A stretch of DNA of 64,000 bases. Origin: Marivita cryptomonadis (lineage in GTDB: Bacteria; Pseudomonadota; Alphaproteobacteria; Rhodobacterales; Rhodobacteraceae). The position numbers and the translations under genes were made by a program. The stretch spans positions 62,001 through 126,000 of the forward strand of contig NZ_JFKD01000001.1 in the NCBI RefSeq assembly GCF_002115725.1, in the 5' to 3' direction. The notes below the pieces were generated by a model that was not told the origin of the DNA, did no database searches, and saw only the letters and a program-made list of their open reading frames with translations. This document shows positions 57,579 through 64,000 of the stretch, piece by piece (position 1 is the stretch's first letter; each line of letters starts with the position of its first letter).

Positions 57579-58850
57579 ATGGTTATGTTTCAAGACGCAA
57601 AATTTGCGTTCCCCGATGTGCAAGATGGTCATCTGTGTCGTGTATTGGTTGTTGATGACAGTCGCGTGCAGCGCCGGATCCTCACCCTTATGCTGGAACG
57701 CTGGGGGTATATCGTCGCCGAAGCCGAAGATGCGGAATGCGCACTTGATTTGTGCGAGGTGTTTCAGCCCGACTTCATCATTTCTGACTGGGTGATGCCC
57801 GGAATGAGCGGGCCCGAGTTCTGCGCTGCCTTTCGGGCCAAACCGCGCGCGTCCTATGGCTATTTCATCCTGCTGACATCGAAGTCTGAAAAAGCGGCTG
57901 TCACCACCGGGCTTGAATCAGGTGCGGATGACTTTCTGACCAAGCCGGTCAATGGTGATGAATTGCGGGCCCGGATCAACGCCGGTGCGCGTATTCTTTC
58001 GATGGAGCAAGAACTTCGGTCAAAGAACAGCGTGATCGCCGAAACACTGGCCGAACTGCAATCAGTGCATGCGGTTATCGATAAGGATCTTCAGCAGGCG
58101 CGCGTCTTGCAGCAGTCATTGATGCCGGTGCGCTCGGCCTGTTTTGGGCAAAGTCGGGTCAGCCTTTTGTTACGATCCTGCGGCCATGTCGGCGGTGATC
58201 TTGCGGGGATGTTCTCGGTTCCCAGCGGCGATTTCGGCCTCTTCAGTCTCGATGTTTCGGGGCATGGCATCACATCTGCGATGATGACGGCGCGGGTTGC
58301 CGGGCATCTGAGCGCCGAACATCTTGACGAAAACCTTGCTTTGAAACGGGAGGATGATGGTTTCGACTTCCTTCCACCGCACCAAATGGCAGAGCGGTTG
58401 AACGCGCGTATGGTTTGGCAAAAAGGTGTCTCGGAATATCTGACGCTTGCCTATGTTCATGTGTCTCAGACCAATGGTTTGGCGCGGTTCGTTCAGGCCG
58501 GTCATCCGCCGCCGCTTTTGTTGCGCAAATCCGGCGGGGCCGAATTCATTGGGTTGGGTGGTTTGCCGATTGGCCTGATCGATGATGCTCGGTTTGAAGA
58601 ACACAAGATTGCGCTTTCGCCGGGTGATCGACTTTTGCTTTACACGGATGGTTTTACCGAGGCGGAGCTACCTGATGGAACCATGTTGGACAACGACGGG
58701 CTTTTGGCGCTTGTGATGTCCATCCCCCCCGATCTGAAGGGACCGAAGTTTTTGGACGCACTTTACGATGCGCTGAAGGCAAAACTTGGTGATATGGCAG
58801 AGTTTGACGACGATATCTCAGCGGCGCTTCTGGAATACGGGGAGATGTGA
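57579..58850 (+). CDS. Response regulator with SpoIIE-type PP2C phosphatase output
   Basis: A 423-residue two-domain protein. Residues about 20-140 are a receiver domain with the phosphoacceptor Asp70 in FIISDWVMPGMSG, acid pair Asp26-Asp27 and Lys in FLTKPV. A coiled-coil linker (about 145-180) leads to a PP2C-like SpoIIE phosphatase domain (about 190-420: GGDLAGMF, DVSGHGITSAMM, LLYTDGFTEA, DDDISAALLE). Such proteins usually dephosphorylate anti-sigma antagonists in partner-switching pathways. No STAS or anti-sigma gene is adjacent. It overlaps the convergent Nudix gene by 33 bases. Confidence 0.92.
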   Translation: MVMFQDAKFAFPDVQDGHLCRVLVVDDSRVQRRILTLMLERWGYIVAEAEDAECALDLCEVFQPDFIISDWVMPGMSGPEFCAAFRAKPRASYGYFILLTSKSEKAAVTTGLESGADDFLTKPVNGDELRARINAGARILSMEQELRSKNSVIAETLAELQSVHAVIDKDLQQARVLQQSLMPVRSACFGQSRVSLLLRSCGHVGGDLAGMFSVPSGDFGLFSLDVSGHGITSAMMTARVAGHLSAEHLDENLALKREDDGFDFLPPHQMAERLNARMVWQKGVSEYLTLAYVHVSQTNGLARFVQAGHPPPLLLRKSGGAEFIGLGGLPIGLIDDARFEEHKIALSPGDRLLLYTDGFTEAELPDGTMLDNDGLLALVMSIPPDLKGPKFLDALYDALKAKLGDMAEFDDDISAALLEYGEM

Positions 58851-59282
58851 CGCAAAACGCGCTACAAAATCCCTGTCCCCGGAATTGGCCAATGTGGTCA
58901 TCGCTTCAGCCACATCCATCCAAAGTGCAGTATGCCCCGGCTCGAGTGGATCGCCATATCGCATCACCGGAGCGGCCATGTAGATCAGACACAGCTTTTC
59001 GGCCCAGAGATCATATTCCGGCATGTAGGTGAACCGTCGATACGCTCCCAACCGCCGGGCGCGTGTGATGCGCCAGCCTGTTTCCTCGTAGACTTCGCGA
59101 ATCAACGCCTGAACCGGGGATTCGCCGGGATCAACGCCTCCGCCAGGCAATTGGACCTCGGGCCCGGGTGCATCCTGACGGGTGAGCAAGAGACCATCTC
59201 CGTGGGGCAAAATGGCATATGCACCGGTGCGAAGCGTGTACGAGCGCCCGGATTCCGGTGCGTCGCCAAACCTGCGTATCAT
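58818..59282 (-). CDS. Nudix hydrolase
   Basis: A 154-residue Nudix protein. The Nudix box reads GGGVDPGESPVQALIREVYEETGW, matching GX5EX7REUXEEXGU. An RDG-like start (SGRSYTLRTGAYAILPHGDGLLLTRQ) suggests a nucleoside-diphosphate-type substrate, but it cannot be specified. The start at 59282 was chosen as the ATG before the conserved fold. The 3' end overlaps the convergent response-regulator gene by 33 bases. Confidence 0.88.
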   Translation of the reverse strand: MIRRFGDAPESGRSYTLRTGAYAILPHGDGLLLTRQDAPGPEVQLPGGGVDPGESPVQALIREVYEETGWRITRARRLGAYRRFTYMPEYDLWAEKLCLIYMAAPVMRYGDPLEPGHTALWMDVAEAMTTLANSGDRDFVARFASHLPVFQKRR

Positions 59283-59368
59283 GTCATTCCCCTTCTGCCC
59301 CTTGGACCTGCCGGATCGTCCCTTATATAGTCCCGAACATGCCGGAGGGCGGCAAGCAAGGAAATTCC

Positions 59369-60358
59369 ATGACACTCGGATCGAAAATCGCTTGGGACGA
59401 CACTGTCCTGCCATTTCAACTTGACCGTTCGGACATCCGTGGCCGTGTGGCCCGTTTGGACGGGGTGTTGAGCGGTATTCTCAAGCAGCACAACTATCCC
59501 GCCCCGGTCGAGGCGTTGGTTGCCGAGATGGCATTGCTGACCGCGTTGATCGGGCAGACAATCAAGCTGCGTTGGAAGCTATCTTTGCAGATCCAGTCCA
59601 AGGGTGCGGTGCGCATGATCGCGACAGACTTTTATGCACCTGAGGCAGAAGGTGAGCCCGCGCGCATCCGCGCCTATGCCAGCTTTGATCCCGACCGGAT
59701 TACAGACGGACCTGCGATGGAGCAGATCGGAGACGGGTATTTTGCGATCCTGATGGATCAGGGTAAGGGCATGCAGCCCTATCAGGGGATCACGCCGCTG
59801 ACCGGCACAACCTTGTCCAGTTGTGCCGAAGCGTACTTTGCCCAATCTGAGCAGCTGCCAACGAAATTCTCGTTGAGTTTTGGCCAGTCCACCGAACCCG
59901 GTGTTCCGCAGCACTGGCGCGCGGGTGGGATCATGATCCAACACATGCCCAAGGCATCGCCGTTTGCCACCGATGGCGGGTCGGGAGAAGGCGGTCTGCT
60001 GCATGCCGACGATCTGTTGGATGAGGATGAGGGCGAACACTGGAACCGAGCGAACCTTCACTTGGCGACGGTCGAGGACATGGAGCTGATCGGACCATCC
60101 CTTCCGGCGACGGACCTCTTGTTCCGCCTCTTCCACGAAGAAGGTCCGCGCGTGTTCGATGCGTTGCCGGTGCGCTTTGGCTGCACCTGTTCCGAAGACC
60201 GTGTACGTCAAAGCCTGTCGATCTATTCGGCCAAGGACATCGCTACGATGACCACTGCAGAGGGTCGGGTAACTGCGGACTGCCAGTTCTGCGGGGCCCA
60301 TTATGACCTCGACCCGGCGACCGTGGGGTTCGAGGCAAAAGAGGTGTCGGGTGAATGA
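59369..60358 (+). CDS. hslO: Redox-regulated chaperone Hsp33
   Basis: A 329-residue holdase activated by oxidation. The C-terminal zinc centre is visible as CTC and CQFC (GCTCSEDRV, ADCQFCGAHY), the four cysteines whose oxidation switches the chaperone on. The N-terminal half carries ALIGQTIKLRWKLSLQIQSKG. The start at 59369 follows a CAAGGAAA site. It leads hslO-Nudix-CCA with overlapping genes. Confidence 0.95.
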   Translation: MTLGSKIAWDDTVLPFQLDRSDIRGRVARLDGVLSGILKQHNYPAPVEALVAEMALLTALIGQTIKLRWKLSLQIQSKGAVRMIATDFYAPEAEGEPARIRAYASFDPDRITDGPAMEQIGDGYFAILMDQGKGMQPYQGITPLTGTTLSSCAEAYFAQSEQLPTKFSLSFGQSTEPGVPQHWRAGGIMIQHMPKASPFATDGGSGEGGLLHADDLLDEDEGEHWNRANLHLATVEDMELIGPSLPATDLLFRLFHEEGPRVFDALPVRFGCTCSEDRVRQSLSIYSAKDIATMTTAEGRVTADCQFCGAHYDLDPATVGFEAKEVSGE

Positions 60359-60947
60359 GCGCTCGCGGCTTGAAGCGGCGCTGCAACAGAACAGTACAGC
60401 GTCGTCTGATTTCGATCTGAACCCCGACGTGGTTCTTCCGGTGGGGCGCAAATTGCGCCCCGCTGGTGTTTTGGTGCCCGTGATCGTAGGCGCTCAGGGC
60501 ACCGAAGTTCTTCTCACCAAGCGATCGTCGCGGCTTAAACACCATCCCGGTCAGATCGCCTTTCCTGGTGGCAAACAAGACGAAGGCGATATCGATGTCA
60601 TCGCCGCAGCGTTGCGCGAGGCTGAAGAAGAAGTGGGGCTGCCAAAGACCCATGTGGAGGTTCTTGGCACACTTCCGACCCATGAAACGGTAACGGGCTT
60701 TCTTGTGACGCCGGTGGTTGGCTGGATCGAACGCGGTTTCGATGAGTTGCCTGAACCCGGTGAGGTGGCCGAGGTGTTTCGTGTGCCTTTGGCCCACGTA
60801 ACAGACGCTGAGCTTTATACCATTCAATCCCGGCGTTGGCGTGGCACACGTCGACACTACTACACCGTTCCGTTTGGCCCCTACTACATTTGGGGGGCGA
60901 CAGCGCGTATCCTACGTGGGCTGGCCCAACGGATGGAGGCAGTATGA
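60351..60947 (+). CDS. Nudix CoA pyrophosphatase family protein
   Basis: A 198-residue Nudix hydrolase. The UPF0035/CoA-type signature is LLTKRSSRLKHHPGQIAFPGGKQDEGD, followed directly by the Nudix box with REAEEEVGL. Family members hydrolyse coenzyme A to phosphopantetheine and 3',5'-ADP. A GTG at 60351 overlaps hslO by 8 bases and was chosen because no nearer ATG precedes the fold. The stop overlaps the next gene as ATGA. Confidence 0.92.
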   Translation: MNERSRLEAALQQNSTASSDFDLNPDVVLPVGRKLRPAGVLVPVIVGAQGTEVLLTKRSSRLKHHPGQIAFPGGKQDEGDIDVIAAALREAEEEVGLPKTHVEVLGTLPTHETVTGFLVTPVVGWIERGFDELPEPGEVAEVFRVPLAHVTDAELYTIQSRRWRGTRRHYYTVPFGPYYIWGATARILRGLAQRMEAV

Positions 60948-62089
60948 AGGTTACGGGCGACTGGTTAACAGCAGGTGGCACGCAGGCGGTCTTTGCCGCA
61001 TTGCAAGCTGAAGGGCACAGCGCTTTTGCCGTTGGCGGGTGCGTGCGCAATGCGTTGATGGGTGTCGCTGTGACGGATGTGGACATCGCTACGGACGCGA
61101 ACCCTGAAACCGTACAGGCGCTTGCAAAAGCGGCGGGTCTCAAATCCGTGCCGACAGGGATCGAGCACGGCACAATCACTGTTGTGGCCGAGGGAACCGG
61201 GTACGAGGTCACCACGTTTCGCGCCGATACCGAAACCGATGGGCGGCATGCGGTTGTCCGGTTCTCCACCGATATGAGGGAAGATGCGGCGCGGCGCGAT
61301 TTTACCATGAATGCGCTGTATGCGGATGCTGCCGGTCAGGTGGTTGACCCCCTTGGGGGATTACCTGATCTCGAAGCGCGGAGGGTTCGGTTCATTGGTG
61401 AAGCGCAGGACCGGATTGCAGAAGACTACCTTCGTATTTTGCGGTTCTTCAGGTTCGCCGCATGGTATGGCGATCCCGACCTTGGCTTTGATGAAGACGC
61501 ACTGGCAGCCATCGCGGACAGCCTTGACGGTTTAGCTGGCCTGTCGCGCGAGAGGATCGGCGCAGAGGTGATCAAGCTTTTGTCCGCGCCAGATCCGGCG
61601 CCTGCGGTCGGGTCAATGGAGCAGACCGGCGTTTTGCACGCTATTTTGCCCGGCAGCTCGACACGGGGATTGGCACCTCTTGTTCACCTTGAACAGACAA
61701 GTGCAGTGACCTCGGATGCGATCCGCAGGCTTGCCGGTCTTGGGGCGTTGGATAGCGACGGTTTGCGGTTGTCAAAAAAGCAGCAAAGGCGCCTTGAGCA
61801 GTATCAGAGTCTGATTTCGACGTCCGAGGGCCCCGCCGAACTGGGCTATCGGCATGGTGCTGACGTGGCTCGGGATGTTGTGTTGTTGCGTGCTGCGCTT
61901 TTTGAAATGCCGCTTGATGCAGATGCCTTGTCCGCTGCTGTGGTGGGATCACGGCAGAAATGCCCGGTCAAACCCGGAGACCTGATGCCTGACTATTCAG
62001 GTGCAGCGCTGGGCGAAAAACTGCGGGACATCGAAGACAAGTGGATCGAGTCGGGCTTCCGTCTGAGCAAATCCGATCTTCTGGCTTAG
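60944..62089 (+). CDS. CCA tRNA nucleotidyltransferase / poly(A) polymerase family protein
   Basis: A 381-residue class II nucleotidyltransferase. The head domain has FAVGGCVRNALMG and the metal-binding pair DVDIAT; VTTFRADTETDGRH and RRDFTMNALYAD are family motifs, with RIAEDYLRILRFFRFAAWYG next. In alphaproteobacteria this protein usually serves as CCA-adding enzyme, but poly(A) polymerase cannot be excluded from sequence alone. Co-translated with the Nudix gene upstream and followed by a hairpin. Confidence 0.93.
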   Translation: MKVTGDWLTAGGTQAVFAALQAEGHSAFAVGGCVRNALMGVAVTDVDIATDANPETVQALAKAAGLKSVPTGIEHGTITVVAEGTGYEVTTFRADTETDGRHAVVRFSTDMREDAARRDFTMNALYADAAGQVVDPLGGLPDLEARRVRFIGEAQDRIAEDYLRILRFFRFAAWYGDPDLGFDEDALAAIADSLDGLAGLSRERIGAEVIKLLSAPDPAPAVGSMEQTGVLHAILPGSSTRGLAPLVHLEQTSAVTSDAIRRLAGLGALDSDGLRLSKKQQRRLEQYQSLISTSEGPAELGYRHGADVARDVVLLRAALFEMPLDADALSAAVVGSRQKCPVKPGDLMPDYSGAALGEKLRDIEDKWIESGFRLSKSDLLA

Positions 62090-62115
62090 GCGGGTTTCCT
62101 CTACAAAAAACCCGC
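62090..62115 (+). terminator. Probable intrinsic terminator after the CCA gene
   Basis: GCGGGTTT (62090-62097) pairs with AAACCCGC (62108-62115), loop 10 nt, starting at the base after the stop codon. No long U-run follows on the plus strand, so efficiency is uncertain. Confidence 0.6.
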
Positions 62116-62230
62116 GCTAAGATTGCGATGTCATACGGACAATACCGAACATTGTTTTATCTGTCGCCATGGGCCTAACGCGCTTCAGCGTGGTGTCTGC
62201 CCGTCGCCTATTCCTTGAGGAGACCGTTCG

Positions 62231-64000
62231 GTGTTCCGCTTTTTCGAAAATCTCGTTGATCCATACGGTCCCTACGACGAAAAGGATACGCCTCCGTCGC
62301 GTCTTTTGCCGTTCATGTTGGACTATGCGCAGCCCTTCAAACGGATCTTTGTATACGCGACAATCATGTCAATCGTTGTTGCGTCTATCGAGATTGGCCT
62401 CATCTGGGCGATGGGTTGGGTGGTCGATATCCTTGCCGGAGATCCAACCGAGGTCTGGGATGCCTACGGTGGATGGCTTATTGCTTTGGCGGTGTTCATC
62501 TTGTTGATCCGGCCTGCGCTGCAGGCTTTGGATGTGCTATTGTTGAACAACACGATCCTGCCGAATTTCGGCACGCTGATCCGGTGGCGGGCCCACAAGC
62601 ATGTACTGCGGCAATCCGTGGGTTGGTTTGAGAATGATTTTGCCGGGCGGATCGCGAACCGCATCATGCAGACGCCGCCAGCCGCCGGTGAAGCGGTCTT
62701 TCAGGTCTTCGATGCGATCACCTTTTCTCTGGCCTATGTGATCGGTGCGCTTGTTCTGTTGGGACAGGCTGACCCACGTTTGGCTATTCCTTTGGTTGGT
62801 TGGTTGTTCCTTTACGGGGCGTTGGTCATTTGGACGGTGAAACGGATTGGCCCCGCGTCTCAGGCTGCCTCTGATGCCCGGTCCGAGGTTACTGGTCGTG
62901 TCGTTGACAGCTACACGAACATCCATTCGGTCAAGATGTTTGCCCACAATGACACGGAACTGACGTATGCCAAGGACGCGATTGAGAACACGCGCCGTAC
63001 GTTCCAGTACGAGATGCGGCTGTTCACCATCATGGACGTGGTGCTTGTTACTCTGAACGGCCTTCTGATCGTGGCCGTTGTCGGATGGGCTCTTTGGCTT
63101 TGGATGCAAGGGCAAGCCAGTGTCGGGGTGGTGGCTGCCGCCACCGCACTGACGCTGCGTCTGAACGCGATGACCGGTTGGATCATGTGGGCGCTGACCT
63201 CGTTCTTTCGCCAATTGGGGGTTGTGGCCGAAGGGATGGAAACCATTGCCCAGCCAATCACGTTGGTTGATCAGCCAAAAGCGAAGCCGCTTGATTTGAA
63301 AACAGGAAAAATAGAGATTCAGTCTCTATCACACCATTATGGGCGCGACACGGGTGGTCTTGACGCTATTGATCTGACCATCCAGCCGGGGGAAAAAGTA
63401 GGCCTTATCGGGCGATCCGGCGCAGGTAAGTCGACTTTGGTCAAGCTTCTGCTTCGGTTCTACGACATTGAGCGCGGTCGGATCGTCATTGATGGGCAGG
63501 ACATCGCGGGCGTCACACAAGACAGTCTGCGGCATGCGATCGGTATGGTGCAGCAGGACAGTTCACTTTTGCACAGGTCCGTGCGGGACAATATTCTTTA
63601 CGGTCGTCCCGATGCGACCGAGGCCGAGATGGTCGCCGCCGCCAAGCAAGCGCAGGCGCACGAGTTCATTCTCAACTTGCAAGATCCACAGGGGCGTGCG
63701 GGCTATGACGCGCAAGTCGGCGAACGTGGAGTCAAGCTTTCAGGCGGTCAGCGTCAGCGCGTGACACTGGCAAGGGTCATCCTGAAAAACGCGCCGATCT
63801 TGCTTTTGGACGAGGCGACCAGTGCGCTGGATTCCGAGGTGGAAGCGGTGATCCAGGACACGCTGTACGGGATGATGGAAGGCAAGACGGTAATCGCCAT
63901 CGCGCACCGCCTGTCGACCATCGCGCATATGGATCGAATTCTGGTCATGGACCAAGGACGGATTGTCGAACAAGGCACCCATGACGCGCTTTTGGCGAAA
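62231..64000 (+). CDS. ABC exporter (fused membrane and ATPase domains), 3' end outside window
   Basis: A 590-residue fragment open to the end of the window. An N-terminal six-helix exporter domain (about residues 30-340) is followed by the ATPase: Walker A GRSGAGKST, Q-loop MVQQD, signature LSGGQRQR, Walker B ILLLDEATSALD, H-loop AHRLST. The arrangement is that of multidrug/lipid half-transporters (MsbA/MdlB-like). The start is a GTG at 62231 with GAGGAGA 9 bases upstream. Only a short C-terminal tail should be missing. The substrate is unknown; a second half-transporter gene may follow. Confidence 0.93.
   Translation, partial: MFRFFENLVDPYGPYDEKDTPPSRLLPFMLDYAQPFKRIFVYATIMSIVVASIEIGLIWAMGWVVDILAGDPTEVWDAYGGWLIALAVFILLIRPALQALDVLLLNNTILPNFGTLIRWRAHKHVLRQSVGWFENDFAGRIANRIMQTPPAAGEAVFQVFDAITFSLAYVIGALVLLGQADPRLAIPLVGWLFLYGALVIWTVKRIGPASQAASDARSEVTGRVVDSYTNIHSVKMFAHNDTELTYAKDAIENTRRTFQYEMRLFTIMDVVLVTLNGLLIVAVVGWALWLWMQGQASVGVVAAATALTLRLNAMTGWIMWALTSFFRQLGVVAEGMETIAQPITLVDQPKAKPLDLKTGKIEIQSLSHHYGRDTGGLDAIDLTIQPGEKVGLIGRSGAGKSTLVKLLLRFYDIERGRIVIDGQDIAGVTQDSLRHAIGMVQQDSSLLHRSVRDNILYGRPDATEAEMVAAAKQAQAHEFILNLQDPQGRAGYDAQVGERGVKLSGGQRQRVTLARVILKNAPILLLDEATSALDSEVEAVIQDTLYGMMEGKTVIAIAHRLSTIAHMDRILVMDQGRIVEQGTHDALLAK

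Noticed and set aside
1-64000. CRISPR arrays, tRNA or rRNA genes, insertion sequences, prophage genes
   Set aside because: No regular spaced repeats, no tRNA-like cloverleaf with typical T-loop, and no transposase or integrase protein was recognised in any reading frame. A tRNAscan, Infernal or ISfinder search would be needed to exclude short or degraded cases.

Overview
The window looks like chromosomal DNA of an aerobic anoxygenic phototroph of the Rhodobacteraceae (roseobacter group, Alphaproteobacteria). The evidence is a dense bacteriochlorophyll/carotenoid/reaction-centre cluster of Rhodobacter-like layout, a tetraheme pufC instead of pufX, a spheroidene/spheroidenone carotenoid set (crtA, C, D, F), and an alphaproteobacterial origin-proximal block (maf-aroE-coaE-dnaQ on one side, rho-mnmE-mnmG-rsmG-parA-parB on the other).

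Region 1 (1-27.4 kb) is most of a photosynthesis gene cluster. It opens inside a PucC-family transporter followed by bchP and idi (+). Next comes a CAP/RTX/DUF4214 protein that has no obvious photosynthetic role. A long minus-strand superoperon follows, read right to left: crtE-crtF, then bchC-X-Y-Z-pufQ-B-A-L-M-C-dxs. crtD-crtC run on the plus strand, crtI-crtB-tspO on the minus strand, and crtA-bchI-bchD-bchO on the plus strand. Three regulatory regions (upstream of bchC, between crtE and crtD, between crtI and crtA) each carry two perfect TGT-N12-ACA palindromes, the PpsR/CrtJ recognition pattern. Precursor supply (dxs, idi, crtE), pigment synthesis, and the light-harvesting 1 and reaction-centre proteins are therefore probably co-regulated by light and oxygen.

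Region 2 (27.3-33.5 kb) holds housekeeping genes: Smr-domain protein, mltA, a Tim44-like protein, fxsA, secB, dnaQ, coaE, aroE and maf. Region 3 (33.5-34.0 kb) is a 509-bp AT-rich gene-free stretch with DnaA-box-like sequences and two 9-bp inverted repeats; it is a candidate chromosomal replication origin. Region 4 (34.0-40.8 kb) carries rho, mnmE, mnmG, rsmG, parA and parB, with three perfect parS centromere sites embedded in mnmG and rsmG.

Region 5 (40.8-64 kb) is ordinary chromosomal backbone: hemW, rdgB, rph, hrcA, grpE, mutS, a malic enzyme, a ribokinase-like kinase, msrA, a sulfotransferase-like protein, a small periplasmic protein, argG, a membrane protein, ilvA, an SDR, a divergent Hpt / response-regulator-phosphatase pair, two Nudix hydrolases, hslO, a CCA/poly(A) polymerase-family gene and an ABC exporter cut by the window end. 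No tRNA, rRNA, CRISPR array, insertion sequence or prophage was seen. I found no clearly new multi-gene system. The points most worth a second look are the crtC start problem, the run of hairpins between pufC and dxs, the origin/centromere region next to the photosynthesis cluster, and the CAP/RTX gene inside that cluster.
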